DNA from: Polynucleobacter rarus
GTDB lineage: Bacteria > Pseudomonadota > Gammaproteobacteria > Burkholderiales > Burkholderiaceae
Assembly: GCF_003072505.1 (NCBI RefSeq)
Contig: NZ_NTGB01000001.1
Coordinates: 694,820-758,819 of the forward strand
Reading direction: 5' to 3'
Length of the DNA stretch: 64,000 nt
This document shows positions 1-10,540 of this stretch, one piece after another. Made by a program: the position numbers and the translations under genes. Below the pieces are notes generated by a model. The model saw only the letters and a program-made list of their open reading frames with translations, had not been told where the DNA came from and searched no databases. The stretch's first letter is position 1; the number at the start of each line of letters is the position of its first letter.

Positions 1-2223
1 TTGTTTTTCACCATAAGCAGAATACAAGGCAGTCCGAATATCCTGCATTGTCACGCCGGCACTAGCAGCTTGCTCGCGATTAATATTGACAAGAACATTT
101 AAACCCTTTAGTTGTGAATCACTTGTTACATCCCTAAAATCAGGATCTGCTTTCATTTTGGCTTGGACTTTTTCGGACCAGTCGTTCACCCCTTCAATCC
201 CGACACTTTGGAGAATGTATTGATATCGACTTTTACTTTGTTTACCGCCAAGTTGTAAGTTTTGAATTGGACGCATGTAGACTAATAGCCCTGGAATTTT
301 TCTGAAGTTCTTCCTCAAGTTTTCCAATACTAAACTCATTTTAGGACGATCACCTTTGGGTTTTAAATTGATGAAGAGTCGGCCAATATTGGTGCCGGTA
401 CTTGCACCACCGCCCAATACTGATACAAAGGTATCCACATTGGGGTCATTTAAGACAGAGTTTGCTGCTTGATCTTGAAGGGCTAACATTCCTTCAAAAG
501 AAATATCTTCAGAAGCTTCCGTTGTGATGATAATTTGACCAATATCTTCCTCTGGAAAAAATCCTTTTGGAATCCACATAAACAAAGCGGCTGTGACGGC
601 AAACGTAGCAAAAGCTACACATAGCACAACAAAACGATGTTTCAATGCAATATCTAGAGTTTTTGAATAACCATTAAAAATCGCATTAAAAAGAACTTCA
701 AATTTCCTTACAATCCAAGGATCCTTTGGATGATGACCATGTGCAATATTGGGTAAAAACTTACTACACAACATTGGGACGAGAGTTAATGAGACGACCG
801 CTGAAACCAAGATAGATAAACTCACCACAACAGCAAATTCCCTAAATAGTAAACCGACAGGGCCAGGCATAAAGAAAATTGGGATGAATACAGCCACTAG
901 CGAAATTGAAATCGAAATAATCGTAAAACCAACTTCTTTACTACCTTTTAGGGCAGCCTTCAAGGGATGCATACCCTCCTCAACATATCGGATGATATTT
1001 TCTAGCACAACAATCGAGTCATCGACTACCAAGCCAACTGCTAAGGTAATGCCAAGAAGGGATACGTTATCTAAACTATAACCCATAAAATACATCAAGA
1101 AAAAAGCCCCTATTAATGAAACAGGTAAGCTCAATGCAGGTATTAATGTGGCAGCAGCTTGTTTTAAAAATAGGAAAATTACAAGGACCACGAGAAGGAT
1201 AGTTAAACCTAAGGTTAAATTAACATCGTGCAGCGATTCTTTAATGGACCTCGAGCGGTCATTGAGTAAATTGACCTTTAGTGAGGCTGGTAATTGTTTT
1301 TCAAATTGTGGAATCATCCCTTTAATAGAATCAACCACTTTTACTGTATTAGCACTAGGCTGTCTGAGGATAGCAATAACAATACTACGTTCATCCTTAA
1401 AGCGCCCTAAGCTTTTGATACTCTCAAAGGACTCTGAAACCTCAGCAACATCTTTGAGTCGAATTGGGTTGCCACTTCGTTGGGCGATCATGAGGTTTGC
1501 ATAATCACTAGCCTTCACCATTTGGGCATTTGCGTAAATCGTTAAAGATTGCCTTGGCCCATCTAAGACCCCAACAGGGGAGTTAGAATTCGCCTTATTA
1601 ATAGCAATATTAAGATCGTCCAATGTTAGGTTATACTGGGCAAGCTTAGCAGGAATAGCCCGGACTCGAACAGCGTATCTTTTTGATCCATAGACTAAAA
1701 CTTGGGCAACTCCGTCAATCGTTGACAGATTGGGTGAGATTAGGTTTTCTGCAAAGTCGGTAATTTGTGCCAAATTCATTGAAGGGGATGTCAAGGCCAA
1801 GAGCAAAACGGGAGCATCTGCTGGATTGACTTTCCGATATGACGGAGGGATCAACATTTCGATAGGGAGCCTTTTTTGGGCTCTTAACATAGCAGCTTGA
1901 ACATCAACTGCAGCCTTGTCAATATCTCGATTATTGTTGAACTCAAGAGTAATACTAGTATTAGCTAAATAATTCGTTGAGCTAATGACATTAATACCAT
2001 CAATGGTTGAAAACTCTTTTTCTAGTGGCAGAGCGACGCTAGAGGCCATATTTTCGGGACTTGCACCAGGTAGATTCGCTGAAACTTGAATCACTGGAGA
2101 ATTGAAACTAGGTAATGCTGCAACTGGAATCTTCGTATACGCAATTGCACCAGCAACTACAATAGCCAAAGATAACAAAATTGTCATTACCGGACGTCTA
2201 ATACATAGTTCAGATATGGTCAT
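1..2223 (-). CDS. RND multidrug efflux permease, C-terminal part cut off by window edge
   Basis: This is the inner-membrane proton/drug antiporter of a tripartite RND pump (AcrB/MdtB-like, HAE1 family). The reading frame opens at an ATG at 2223 (protein begins MTISELCIRRPVMT, typical of the family) and runs for 741 codons without a stop to the window edge; family members are about 1,030 residues, so roughly the last 290 are missing. TM1 follows the start. The TM4 region carries the proton-relay signature GLVVDDSIVVLENI, with its paired Asp residues. The adaptor gene lies 97 bp upstream on the same strand, so the two form an adaptor-pump operon. Substrate cannot be told from sequence. Confidence 0.93.
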   Translation of the reverse strand, partial: MTISELCIRRPVMTILLSLAIVVAGAIAYTKIPVAALPSFNSPVIQVSANLPGASPENMASSVALPLEKEFSTIDGINVISSTNYLANTSITLEFNNNRDIDKAAVDVQAAMLRAQKRLPIEMLIPPSYRKVNPADAPVLLLALTSPSMNLAQITDFAENLISPNLSTIDGVAQVLVYGSKRYAVRVRAIPAKLAQYNLTLDDLNIAINKANSNSPVGVLDGPRQSLTIYANAQMVKASDYANLMIAQRSGNPIRLKDVAEVSESFESIKSLGRFKDERSIVIAILRQPSANTVKVVDSIKGMIPQFEKQLPASLKVNLLNDRSRSIKESLHDVNLTLGLTILLVVLVIFLFLKQAAATLIPALSLPVSLIGAFFLMYFMGYSLDNVSLLGITLAVGLVVDDSIVVLENIIRYVEEGMHPLKAALKGSKEVGFTIISISISLVAVFIPIFFMPGPVGLLFREFAVVVSLSILVSAVVSLTLVPMLCSKFLPNIAHGHHPKDPWIVRKFEVLFNAIFNGYSKTLDIALKHRFVVLCVAFATFAVTAALFMWIPKGFFPEEDIGQIIITTEASEDISFEGMLALQDQAANSVLNDPNVDTFVSVLGGGASTGTNIGRLFINLKPKGDRPKMSLVLENLRKNFRKIPGLLVYMRPIQNLQLGGKQSKSRYQYILQSVGIEGVNDWSEKVQAKMKADPDFRDVTSDSQLKGLNVLVNINREQAASAGVTMQDIRTALYSAYGEKQ

Positions 2224-2320
2224 TTTAGTATTTCACTTTACACAATTTCACATGGCAGAATCTGGTCAAAGATATCTACGTTGGTTATTCAAGTTGAAGA
2301 ATAAGAATACTCACAAAGCG

Positions 2321-3505
2321 TTAATTTGATCCTGGAGCTGCTTCTTTGGCTGGCTTTGGCTTGTCTTCCGATTTTCCAAATGCTGATTCAGCGACTTTTG
2401 AACCAGGGCGTAGGTTTTGTTTACCTTCAACCACCACCCGAGTACCTTCTTCGATACCTGAAATTGCCGCATTACCATTATTTTGAGCGATGATCTTAAT
2501 TTTTTTCAATGCAACTTTATTTTCTTCGTCTACAACATAGACTTGGTCACCCATCGTATCAGAGATGATTGCTTGACTTGGAACAACTAATGAATCTTTA
2601 ATTAATTGTGTTTGCAAAGTGACATTCACAAAACGCCCAGGAGCCAAAGTATTATCTGAATTGTCTATAGTTGCTTTTACCTTCACTGATCCTATGGAAG
2701 TATCGATTTGGTTATCAATCACAAATACTTTTCCTTCTTTAACCTGACCACCGCCGATGTCCACCTTCACGCCTAAAGCAGTACTTGATTTTTGTAATTG
2801 AACTAGGCTGGCCATATAAGCCTCTGGAATCATGAATTGAACATAAATGGGATTAATTTGCGAGATGGTTACCATTGCGCCCAGAGTGGTTGTACTAGCT
2901 GAAGTAGTCGAGGTTGAAACCACATTACCAGGTTGAACAAGTTGACCCACAAACACATTGATCACTCCAGTTTTACCGGTTATTGGCGAACGAATGGTGT
3001 CGTAGCTAAGGGCTACCGCTGCGGCGTTGGCAGTCGCTTGGGCAGAATTTGCATTGGCTAGGGCTGTATCAACAGTGGCTTGTGAAATAAAGTTTTGTTT
3101 TAGTAATTCAACAGATCTTTGATATTGACGCTGAGCATCTTCCGCTAAGGCTTTCGCTTTTTCATAATTTGCTTTGTCTGCGCGGTCATCAAGCGAAAAC
3201 AAAATATCTCCCTCTCTGACGTTTTGGCCATCTTTAAAATGTATTTTGGAGATGATGTTAGTCACTTGAGGGCGAATATCCACAATACTAGCTGAAACGA
3301 CATTACCTGAAGTCTCAATAATGACTGGGAAGTCTTTTTTCTCGGCTTTGACGGAAACAATCGTTTGAGGACCTTGGTTTTGCTTTTTCTCTTCTTTCGG
3401 TGCGGAAAAGAAGAAAGTGTAAATTGCGTATCCAAGTACTGCTAAGAGTAACAAAGAAAGCCCAATTTTTTTGATACTAAATGTCGATTTAATTGAGTTA
3501 TTCAT
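2321..3505 (-). CDS. RND efflux periplasmic adaptor (membrane fusion protein, AcrA/MdtA-like)
   Basis: A 394-residue HlyD/AcrA-family adaptor that would link the RND pump downstream to an outer-membrane channel. Residues about 13-32 form a single hydrophobic anchor; there is no lipobox Cys, so it is probably anchored by this helix. A biotinyl-lipoyl-like half (around IHFKDGQNVREGDILFSLDD), an alpha-helical hairpin rich in Ala and Gln, and a beta-barrel half follow in the usual order. The C-terminal tail is Lys/Pro/Ala-rich and low in complexity. No outer-membrane channel gene is in the window. No regulator gene is adjacent on the upstream side. Confidence 0.92.
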   Translation of the reverse strand: MNNSIKSTFSIKKIGLSLLLLAVLGYAIYTFFFSAPKEEKKQNQGPQTIVSVKAEKKDFPVIIETSGNVVSASIVDIRPQVTNIISKIHFKDGQNVREGDILFSLDDRADKANYEKAKALAEDAQRQYQRSVELLKQNFISQATVDTALANANSAQATANAAAVALSYDTIRSPITGKTGVINVFVGQLVQPGNVVSTSTTSASTTTLGAMVTISQINPIYVQFMIPEAYMASLVQLQKSSTALGVKVDIGGGQVKEGKVFVIDNQIDTSIGSVKVKATIDNSDNTLAPGRFVNVTLQTQLIKDSLVVPSQAIISDTMGDQVYVVDEENKVALKKIKIIAQNNGNAAISGIEEGTRVVVEGKQNLRPGSKVAESAFGKSEDKPKPAKEAAPGSN

Positions 3506-3662
3506 GAATTTTTTGGTTTCTTACGAATGAATTGGGATAAAAACAAAATTAGTTAATTATCTAAAAAAATTGAATAGTTGTTTAACTTATCGTGTCTCGA
3601 TTTTCTCATAATTTTTTAACAGTTTGGTTATATTTTAAGTTTATTGATTTAATCTAAGTTTT

Positions 3663-4109
3663 TTAAATCACAGAGCTAGCGCCTTCATTTGCTAACCGAT
3701 CTGCGATTTCATTTCCTGGATCCCCAGAATGCCCTTTAACCCAATGCCAATGAATGGTATGTTGTTGAATTTCTTGGTCGAGTGCTTGCCAAAGATCGGC
3801 ATTGAGTAACGGACTTCTATCTGCCTTGCGCCAACCATTCCTTTTCCAGCCAGCCAGCCACTCCGTTACCCCTTTTTGCACATATTTCGAGTCGGTATAT
3901 AGATTAATTGTGCAAGCGAACTTCAGTGCTTTCAGGGCTTCAATTACCGCATTGAGTTCCATGCGATTGTTGGTCGTAAATTTTTCTCCACCTTTGAGGA
4001 ATTTTTCATGCTCTCCATACTTTAAGAATGCTCCCCATCCCCCTAAGCCAGGATTACCTTTACAGGCGCCATCGGTGTAAACAATTACAGTTGGATTATT
4101 TGTCGTCAT
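3663..4109 (-). CDS. rnhA: Ribonuclease HI
   Basis: RNase HI degrades the RNA strand of RNA-DNA hybrids, removing R-loops and primers. The 148-residue protein has the normal length and all four acidic metal ligands: D13 in [12 protein letters not shown]51 in MELNAV, D73 in YTDSKY and D137 in [10 protein letters not shown], plus the catalytic-loop H127. It overlaps the methyltransferase gene upstream by 14 bp, so the two are co-transcribed and probably translationally coupled. In E. coli rnhA also lies next to yafS and gloB. Confidence 0.97.
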   Translation of the reverse strand: MTTNNPTVIVYTDGACKGNPGLGGWGAFLKYGEHEKFLKGGEKFTTNNRMELNAVIEALKALKFACTINLYTDSKYVQKGVTEWLAGWKRNGWRKADRSPLLNADLWQALDQEIQQHTIHWHWVKGHSGDPGNEIADRLANEGASSVI

Positions 4110-4908
4110 TATTTTTGAGTTCGTGCGATTGATTGGTCTGCTGAACTGTTGCTAGTTGGGGTTTTAAAAGTGGGCGTTTGGCTTTAATTTTGCCAACCAT
4201 CCTAATTGCTGGGTTTCTTTTTATCGCGGAAAGCATAAAGATGGAGCCAAAAAATGGCCACCATCTATCTCCAGCCTTATCTAAAAAAGTAAACTCTTGA
4301 TTAGCATTACTTTTTTTAGTAGGAAAACCGTAACAACCGAACTTTCCTCGATCAATTGAGTAATTTAATAAATTTAACCAATCTTTAATCCGAAAGTGAC
4401 TAATAAATCGACCAGATTGGGGTAAAAAGGGTTGATGAAAGATGCGACCGGTGTATTGGCGCAGTCCCCAGAGGCTCATGGGGTTGAACCCAGAAATTAC
4501 GATCCTTCCCTCCGGTCGTAAAATACGGTGAATTTCCCTCAACGCTTCATGGGGATTTTCACTAAATTCTAGAACATGGGGCAAAGCGATCAAGTCAATG
4601 CTTTCATTTGCAAATGGCAAATCATACACGGAGGCTTGGCAAAGAGTGGGAATGTGGGGCAATAATGGGTTTTGGTTACTAGGTTGAGAGTCTAGAAGCA
4701 TCAACCAGCGATTCGGCATGCGATTTTGCGCCAGACAAGTCAAGCTGGGCAGACCAATTTGGAGTGCATCGAAGCCAAAGGCGTCATCCACAATTTTATT
4801 AAATTGCTTTTGCTCCCAGTTCAAGGCATATTGACCTGCAGAGGTCGACAACCATTCATTCCACTCATTTAAAGAGTAATTGGCATTTTCTGGTTCAGTT
4901 GATATCAT
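4096..4908 (-). CDS. Class I SAM-dependent methyltransferase, YafS-like
   Basis: A 270-residue class I methyltransferase. The core is a Methyltransf_11-type fold: a motif of the form LPHVLEF near residue 110, followed by the helix [20 protein letters not shown] and by the [12 protein letters not shown] stretch that I associate with the YafS group. The first SAM-binding glycine loop is degenerate. The substrate is unknown. The gene is divergent from gloB and overlaps rnhA, the same trio as in E. coli, which is the main reason for calling it YafS-like. The Lys-rich C-terminal tail is probably disordered. Confidence 0.85.
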   Translation of the reverse strand: MISTEPENANYSLNEWNEWLSTSAGQYALNWEQKQFNKIVDDAFGFDALQIGLPSLTCLAQNRMPNRWLMLLDSQPSNQNPLLPHIPTLCQASVYDLPFANESIDLIALPHVLEFSENPHEALREIHRILRPEGRIVISGFNPMSLWGLRQYTGRIFHQPFLPQSGRFISHFRIKDWLNLLNYSIDRGKFGCYGFPTKKSNANQEFTFLDKAGDRWWPFFGSIFMLSAIKRNPAIRMVGKIKAKRPLLKPQLATVQQTNQSHELKNNDDK

Positions 4909-5006
4909 GCTTATGTAGTAACTTGAAGTACTAATTAGTGTAATTCAAGTAGGGTTCCATTTCCAGATTTGATTTCAACCACTAATAATAGACTTAGGAT
5001 AAAAAA

Positions 5007-5798
5007 TTGCAATTTATTCAACTGCCCGCATTTAATGATAACTATATTTGGCTACTTGAGAAATCAGGGCACGTTTGGGTAGTTGATCCGGGAGATGCCT
5101 CCGTAGTTCGTGATTACCTTGAGAACCATTCCCTATACTTGGACGGATTTTTAATTACCCATCATCATCGTGACCATATCGGTGGTATCAATGAGTTAAT
5201 GGATTGGGCGATTACATCAGGGATGGGAACTCCAATCGTATATGGCCCAAGTCAAGAAGAAATACCTCATAAAACCCAATCGTTTAGCGGGGGGGAGGTG
5301 ATTGATATTTTGAATGGCGTGCTTTTGCAGGTAATTGACGTAGGTGGTCATACAAAAGGTCATATTGCTTATTATTTAGAGAAAGCAAACCCACCCAGGT
5401 TGTTTTGTGGAGATACGCTTTTTGCATCTGGTTGTGGCAGAATTTTTGAGGGAACTGCTAATCAGCTGTTTGATTCATTACAACGATTGGCGATTTTACC
5501 CACACAGACTCTGGTTTGTTGCGCCCATGAATACACCTTGTCAAATATTCGCTTTGCTAAAGCGGTAGAACCCAATAACCAAGAATTAATGGAGTGGTCA
5601 AATCGTGCTGAATCTCTTCGGCATGAAGAAAAATATACAGTACCAACCACAATCGGTTTAGAGCTTACCGTAAATCCATTTTTGAGATGTCAAGAAGCGT
5701 CGGTGATGACAGCCGCATCATCCTATGCTGGTCGTCCTGTCTCAGAACCCAAAGAGGTTTTTTCGGTCATTCGTGGTTGGAAGGATGTTTTTAAGTGA
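5007..5798 (+). CDS. gloB: Hydroxyacylglutathione hydrolase (glyoxalase II)
   Basis: Glyoxalase II hydrolyses S-lactoylglutathione to lactate and glutathione, completing methylglyoxal detoxification. The 263-residue metallo-beta-lactamase-fold enzyme shows the metal-binding motif THHHRDH at residues 51-57 (H52, H54, D56, H57), then GHTKGHIAY and CGDTLFASGCGR with further ligands. Translation appears to start at a TTG at 5007, preceded by an AGGA-type ribosome site; no ATG is available at the family's usual N-terminus. The C-terminal HAGH domain is present. mltD overlaps the stop codon. Confidence 0.96.
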   Translation: MQFIQLPAFNDNYIWLLEKSGHVWVVDPGDASVVRDYLENHSLYLDGFLITHHHRDHIGGINELMDWAITSGMGTPIVYGPSQEEIPHKTQSFSGGEVIDILNGVLLQVIDVGGHTKGHIAYYLEKANPPRLFCGDTLFASGCGRIFEGTANQLFDSLQRLAILPTQTLVCCAHEYTLSNIRFAKAVEPNNQELMEWSNRAESLRHEEKYTVPTTIGLELTVNPFLRCQEASVMTAASSYAGRPVSEPKEVFSVIRGWKDVFK

Positions 5799-7240
5799 TT
5801 CGTTGGATTTTTCCGTTGGTAATTCTTGGATTACTTTCAGGATGTGCTACAAATTCAGTGTTGGTAACGGGAGGTGACGGTCCAACTTTAGCGCCTAAAC
5901 AACCACCTGTTTTAACTCCTCAATTAACTGATAAGGTTGAAAAAAATGAGGTAGTTGCAGCGAAAGATATTTGGGACCGCTTGCGTACTGGTTTTGAAAT
6001 ACCTGATCCAGAGTACGATTTAGTTGAAAAGCATATTCGGTTACTGCAGGCAAATCCAGAGTCAGTTAATCGATTACTAGAAAGATCATCCAGTTACCTT
6101 TTTTATATTATTGAAGAAGTTGAAGCAAGAGACTTACCTACTGAACTTGCTTTACTCCCTTTTGTAGAAAGCGCGTTTAACCCCAAAGCGATCTCACCAG
6201 CAAAAGCGGCTGGGATGTGGCAATTTATGCCGACTACCGGTAAGAGCTTTAATTTAAAACAAAATATGTTTCTGGATGAACGAGGCGATATTATTAAATC
6301 AACTCGCGCAGCTTTAGACTATTTACAGCGACTACATTATCAATTTGATGATTGGCAGTTAGCTCTTGCTGCCTATAACTGGGGGGAGGGCTCAGTTAGC
6401 CGAGCAATTAAAAAAAACCAAAATGCTAATCTCCCTACCGATTACTTGAGTCTTTCAATGCCTAATGAAACGAAAAATTACGTCCCAAGGCTCTTGGCTT
6501 ATAAACGAATTATCGAAAATCCTGAAAAATATGGTTTTAGATTGCCAAGTGTGCCAAATCACCCCTATTTTGTAGAAGTGCCAGTCACGCGCGATATTGA
6601 TTTAGATAAAGCGATTGAACTTTCAGATATGGCTAAGGATCAGTTTATTGCCCTAAACCCATCCTTTACTAAGCCTGTTATTTTGAAGGAGTTTAATCAA
6701 TCGATTCTTTTACCTTATGGCAAGGCAGAAATTTATAAAGATAATCTCAGGGCTCATCAAAAGCCGCTATCTTCTTGGACGGCTGTCAAGGTTAATAAAA
6801 CTGAAACAGTAGAAAAAATTGCTCAGCAGATTCAAGTCTCTCCTGCTGATATTCGCTTGGTCAATAACATCCCCAATGGGATGAAAATTCGAGCAGGATC
6901 TAGTTTGTTAATACCTAAAAAAACGGAACATACTGAGGATATAAATGCCGATATTGCTCAAAATGGATCATTGCTCCTAGAAAGAGAGCTAACTGCTGTG
7001 CCAGTAAAAATGTACTGTCGAGGGAAAAAGTGTACGGCAACCCCTAGCCGGCTTGCCAACTATCTGCCTAATACCAAGACGGGATTGAACAAAGTAAATA
7101 GTTCAGATTCTCCCAAAATCAGCGCTGGAGAGGCAAAAAAAGTAGAAAAAAATCGGCAACAGGCTGCGAAAAAATCAAACAATAAGAAGCAGCAAAGTAA
7201 AAACCATTCGACAAAAAAAGAATTAGATAGTAAAAAATAA
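5795..7240 (+). CDS. mltD: Membrane-bound lytic murein transglycosylase D
   Basis: A lipoprotein that cleaves peptidoglycan glycan strands with formation of 1,6-anhydro ends. The GTG start at 5795 overlaps the gloB stop codon (GTGA), indicating coupling. The signal peptide ends in the lipobox LLSGC with C17. The SLT catalytic domain shows E125 in FVESAFNP, followed by GMWQFMP and the AAYNWGEG motif. One LysM-like module lies at about residues 335-380; E. coli MltD has more than one. The final ~80 residues are Lys/Asn/Ser-rich and look disordered. Confidence 0.95.
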   Translation: MIRWIFPLVILGLLSGCATNSVLVTGGDGPTLAPKQPPVLTPQLTDKVEKNEVVAAKDIWDRLRTGFEIPDPEYDLVEKHIRLLQANPESVNRLLERSSSYLFYIIEEVEARDLPTELALLPFVESAFNPKAISPAKAAGMWQFMPTTGKSFNLKQNMFLDERGDIIKSTRAALDYLQRLHYQFDDWQLALAAYNWGEGSVSRAIKKNQNANLPTDYLSLSMPNETKNYVPRLLAYKRIIENPEKYGFRLPSVPNHPYFVEVPVTRDIDLDKAIELSDMAKDQFIALNPSFTKPVILKEFNQSILLPYGKAEIYKDNLRAHQKPLSSWTAVKVNKTETVEKIAQQIQVSPADIRLVNNIPNGMKIRAGSSLLIPKKTEHTEDINADIAQNGSLLLERELTAVPVKMYCRGKKCTATPSRLANYLPNTKTGLNKVNSSDSPKISAGEAKKVEKNRQQAAKKSNNKKQQSKNHSTKKELDSKK

Positions 7241-7275
7241 TTATTACAAAAAATTAAAATGTTAGAGGGATAAAA

Positions 7276-9159
7276 ATGTCAAAGTACACTGATTTTTTTC
7301 AACAATCTATTCAACAACCGGAGATTTTTTGGGCAGAGCAATCCAAATTAATTGATTGGGATCGACCTTTTGAGAAGGTACTTGACTACCAAAATCCACC
7401 ATTTGCGAAATGGTTTATTGGCGGCAGAACAAATATTTGTTACAACGCAGTTGATCGACATTTAAAAGAGCGTGCCAATCAAGCCGCTTTAATTACCGTT
7501 TCAGTTGAAACACAAACTGAAGTGACTTATACCTATCAAGAGTTGTATGAGGAAGTCAATCGCATGGCCGCCATTATGCAATCCCAAGGAGTTAAAAAAG
7601 GGGATCGCGTTTTAATTTATATGCCCATGGTTGCCACAGCATGTTTTGCAATGCTTGCCGCCCTAAGATTGGGAGCGATTCATTCTGTTGTCTTTGGCGG
7701 ATTTGCTTCTCATAGTTTGGCTGCCCGCATTGAAGATGCAAAACCAACTTTAATTGTTTCGACTGAGGCCGGTTTAAGAGGAGGCAAGGTAATTCCTTAT
7801 AAACCACTACTCGATGAGGCAATCAATTTATCAAGTCATAAACCAACTAAGGTATTAGTGGTATCGCGTAATTTGTATGATTATGAAAAGGTTACTGGTC
7901 GGGATCTTGATTATCATCAACTTCGAGAAACTCATTTGGACGCAAGAGTTCCTTGTACCTGGTTAGAGTCGACAGACCCCTCCTACATCCTTTACACATC
8001 TGGAACCACAGGTAAGCCAAAAGGTGTGCAAAGAGATACCGGAGGTTACGCAGTAGCCTTAGCTGCAACCATGCCAGCCATTTTTTGTGCCAAACCTGGT
8101 GAAACGATGTTCTGCACATCCGATATTGGTTGGGTAGTTGGTCATGGTTATATTATTTATGCTCCACTGATTAACGGTATGGCGACGATTATGTTTGAGG
8201 GAACGCCATTGAGTCCGGATGCTGGTATTTGGTGGAGTTTAGTCGAAAAATATCGTGTCACGACGATGTTTTCTGCGCCGACGGCAATTCGGGTTTTGAA
8301 AAAACAAGACCCAAAATATTTAGAAAAATACGATTTATCTTCTTTGAGAAACTTGTTTTTAGCTGGTGAGCCACTTGATGAGCCTACGGCCAACTGGATT
8401 ACGAGTGCTATTCAAAAGCCTGTGATTGACAATTATTGGCAGACAGAAACAGGTTGGCCTATTTTGGCTTTACAACATGGTGTTGAGGTAATGCCGACCA
8501 AATTAGGGTCCCCCGGTCTTCCAGTGTTTGGCTATAACATGAAATTAATCGATGAAAATACCGGTGCAGAACTAGGACCAAATCAAAAGGGCTTATTAGC
8601 TATAGAGGGACCTTTACCGCCAGGATGTTTACAAACCCTATGGGGCGACGACGAGCGTTTCGTCAAAACATATTGGCAAACAATTCCTGGAAAAATGCTG
8701 TACTCCACTTTCGACTGGGGTATCAAAGATGAAGATGGCTATTACTTCATCTTAGGTAGAACGGATGATGTGATTAATATAGCGGGGCATCGTTTAGGAA
8801 CAAGGGAGATTGAAGAAAGTATTGCTAGTCACCCAAATGTTGCAGAGGTTGCAGTAGTCGGTATCGCTGATACTCTAAAGGGGCAGGTGGCGATTGCTTT
8901 CGCTATTCCCAAAGATGCCACGCAAATTATTGGAATTGAAGATCAAATCATGAAAACAGTTGATCGTCAATTAGGTCCGATTGCCAGACCCGCGCGGGTT
9001 ATTGTTGTGTCAGCCTTACCGAAAACACGTTCTGGAAAAATTGTTCGTAGAGCATTACAAGCTGTCTTGGAGGGCCGTGATCCGGGAGATTTGAGTACCT
9101 TAGAGGACAAGAATGTTCTAATTCAAATTCAGAAGATCATTCAAGAATCCTCTAACTAA
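7276..9159 (+). CDS. prpE: Propionate--CoA ligase
   Basis: An AMP-forming acyl-CoA synthetase that activates propionate (and less well acetate) to the CoA thioester. At 627 residues it matches PrpE (E. coli 628) rather than the longer acetyl-CoA synthetase. It starts with the ACS N-terminal domain, then has the P-loop-like YTSGTTGKPKGVQRD, the A5-type motif DNYWQTETGWPI and the C-terminal SGKIVRR with the catalytic Lys. The ribosome site AGAGGGA lies just upstream. No other prp genes are next to it, so it is a stand-alone copy. Confidence 0.93.
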   Translation: MSKYTDFFQQSIQQPEIFWAEQSKLIDWDRPFEKVLDYQNPPFAKWFIGGRTNICYNAVDRHLKERANQAALITVSVETQTEVTYTYQELYEEVNRMAAIMQSQGVKKGDRVLIYMPMVATACFAMLAALRLGAIHSVVFGGFASHSLAARIEDAKPTLIVSTEAGLRGGKVIPYKPLLDEAINLSSHKPTKVLVVSRNLYDYEKVTGRDLDYHQLRETHLDARVPCTWLESTDPSYILYTSGTTGKPKGVQRDTGGYAVALAATMPAIFCAKPGETMFCTSDIGWVVGHGYIIYAPLINGMATIMFEGTPLSPDAGIWWSLVEKYRVTTMFSAPTAIRVLKKQDPKYLEKYDLSSLRNLFLAGEPLDEPTANWITSAIQKPVIDNYWQTETGWPILALQHGVEVMPTKLGSPGLPVFGYNMKLIDENTGAELGPNQKGLLAIEGPLPPGCLQTLWGDDERFVKTYWQTIPGKMLYSTFDWGIKDEDGYYFILGRTDDVINIAGHRLGTREIEESIASHPNVAEVAVVGIADTLKGQVAIAFAIPKDATQIIGIEDQIMKTVDRQLGPIARPARVIVVSALPKTRSGKIVRRALQAVLEGRDPGDLSTLEDKNVLIQIQKIIQESSN

Positions 9160-9208
9160 TCAGAAAGATAAGAGTCAGCTAGAGTTTTGGGGTGGCGATT
9201 GATTTACT

Positions 9209-9217
9209 TGTTATAAT
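9209..9217 (+). promoter_or_regulatory. Candidate extended -10 promoter for carAB
   Basis: The 185-bp gap between prpE and carA contains TG-T-TATAAT, a perfect extended -10 element for the housekeeping sigma factor. No good -35 is seen at 17 bp, which is tolerated for extended -10 promoters. A start about 7 bp downstream would give a leader of roughly 120 nt before carA. No PyrR or arginine-operator match was recognised. Confidence 0.4.
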
Positions 9218-9344
9218 AATGACTAGTTCAATTACTTCCATCAAGACCCTAGCGCTTATATAGACTAATCCCCCTAATTAATTACCTTGAAAGTTTTTCT
9301 TTGACGGGAGTTGGTTAAATTGCAGCAGGGAACTGGAGAATGCT

Positions 9345-10532
9345 TTGCTGCCACTATCGAAAATTACTCATACATACTCACTCAAACCTCAATTACCTCC
9401 AGCTGTTTTGGTATTAGCTGATGGCAAATCCTTTGCTGGATTTAGCATCGGTATTCTTGGCTCAACCGTAGGAGAGGTGGTCTTCAATACCTCGATGACG
9501 GGTTATCAAGAAATTTTTACTGACCCTAGTTATACCAAGCAAATTGTGACCTTAACTTATCCTCATATTGGTAACGTGGGTGTCAACGACCAAGATGATG
9601 AATCAGGTAAATTTTGTGCTGCTGGAATCATTATTAGAGACTTATCAATCATTGACTCCAACTTTAGAAGCCAATCCACACTCCAACAGTACTTAATTGA
9701 CCAACAAATAGTTGGGATTAGCGGTATTGATACCCGTGAGTTAACGCGTTATTTGAGGGATAAGGGCGCTCAAAGTGGCGCTATCGTTGCCGGTAATAAA
9801 GGCGATTCCCTTGATGCTTTATTGTCAAAAGCGAAACAAGTTGTTTCTGAATTTCCCGGTATGTCTGGTTTAGATTTAGCTCAAGTCGTTTCGACCCCGA
9901 ATTCCTATGAATGGACTGAGGGCGAGTGGCAGCTTTTTGATGAATCAGACAGGCCAAGTTTCAAGAAGCCCCTTCTGCATAAAACGGTTGTTGCCTATGA
10001 CTTCGGTGTAAAAAGAAATATTCTTCGGATGTTAGCAAGCCGGGGCTGCAAGGTGATTGTTGTACCCGCTAAAACTTCTGCTGCAGAAGTCCTAGCAATG
10101 CAACCAGACGGTATTTTCCTTTCGAATGGTCCTGGTGATCCTGAGCCTTGTGACTATGCAATTGCTGCAACTAAAGTTTTTTTAGAAAAAAAGATTCCTT
10201 TATTTGGCATCTGTTTAGGTCACCAAATTATGGGCCTCGCAGCGGGAGCAAAAACCTTAAAAATGAAATTTGGACATCATGGTGCTAATCATCCTGTTAA
10301 AGACTTAAATACAGGTAGGGTTGTCATTACTTCGCAAAATCATGGCTTTGCAGTAGATATGGCTAGCTTGCCAGATAACGTGAAGCCCACCCATATATCC
10401 CTCTTTGACGGATCATTGCAAGGATTGTCTTGGACGGATCGACCCGCATTCTGTTTTCAGGGACATCCAGAGGCATCACCTGGCCCACAAGATGTAGCTT
10501 ATTTGTTTGACCGTTTTATTGAATCAATGTGA
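9345..10532 (+). CDS. carA: Carbamoyl-phosphate synthase small subunit (glutaminase)
   Basis: CarA hydrolyses glutamine and channels ammonia to CarB for carbamoyl phosphate, used in arginine and pyrimidine synthesis. The 395-residue protein has the N-terminal CPSase domain ([11 protein letters not shown]) and a class I amidotransferase domain with the nucleophile C290 in GICLGHQ and the His/Glu pair in [10 protein letters not shown]. The start is uncertain: no ATG fits, and TTG 9345, placed after a GGAACTGGAG ribosome-site region, adds about 16 residues before the conserved PAVLVLADG. carB follows 8 bp later. Confidence 0.95.
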   Translation: MLPLSKITHTYSLKPQLPPAVLVLADGKSFAGFSIGILGSTVGEVVFNTSMTGYQEIFTDPSYTKQIVTLTYPHIGNVGVNDQDDESGKFCAAGIIIRDLSIIDSNFRSQSTLQQYLIDQQIVGISGIDTRELTRYLRDKGAQSGAIVAGNKGDSLDALLSKAKQVVSEFPGMSGLDLAQVVSTPNSYEWTEGEWQLFDESDRPSFKKPLLHKTVVAYDFGVKRNILRMLASRGCKVIVVPAKTSAAEVLAMQPDGIFLSNGPGDPEPCDYAIAATKVFLEKKIPLFGICLGHQIMGLAAGAKTLKMKFGHHGANHPVKDLNTGRVVITSQNHGFAVDMASLPDNVKPTHISLFDGSLQGLSWTDRPAFCFQGHPEASPGPQDVAYLFDRFIESM

Positions 10533-10540
10533 GAGTTTAA

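Noticed and set aside
2102..2329. Plus-strand 75-residue frame covering the RND gene start
   Set aside because: It is antisense to the N-terminus of the pump and to the intergenic region, with no family resemblance.
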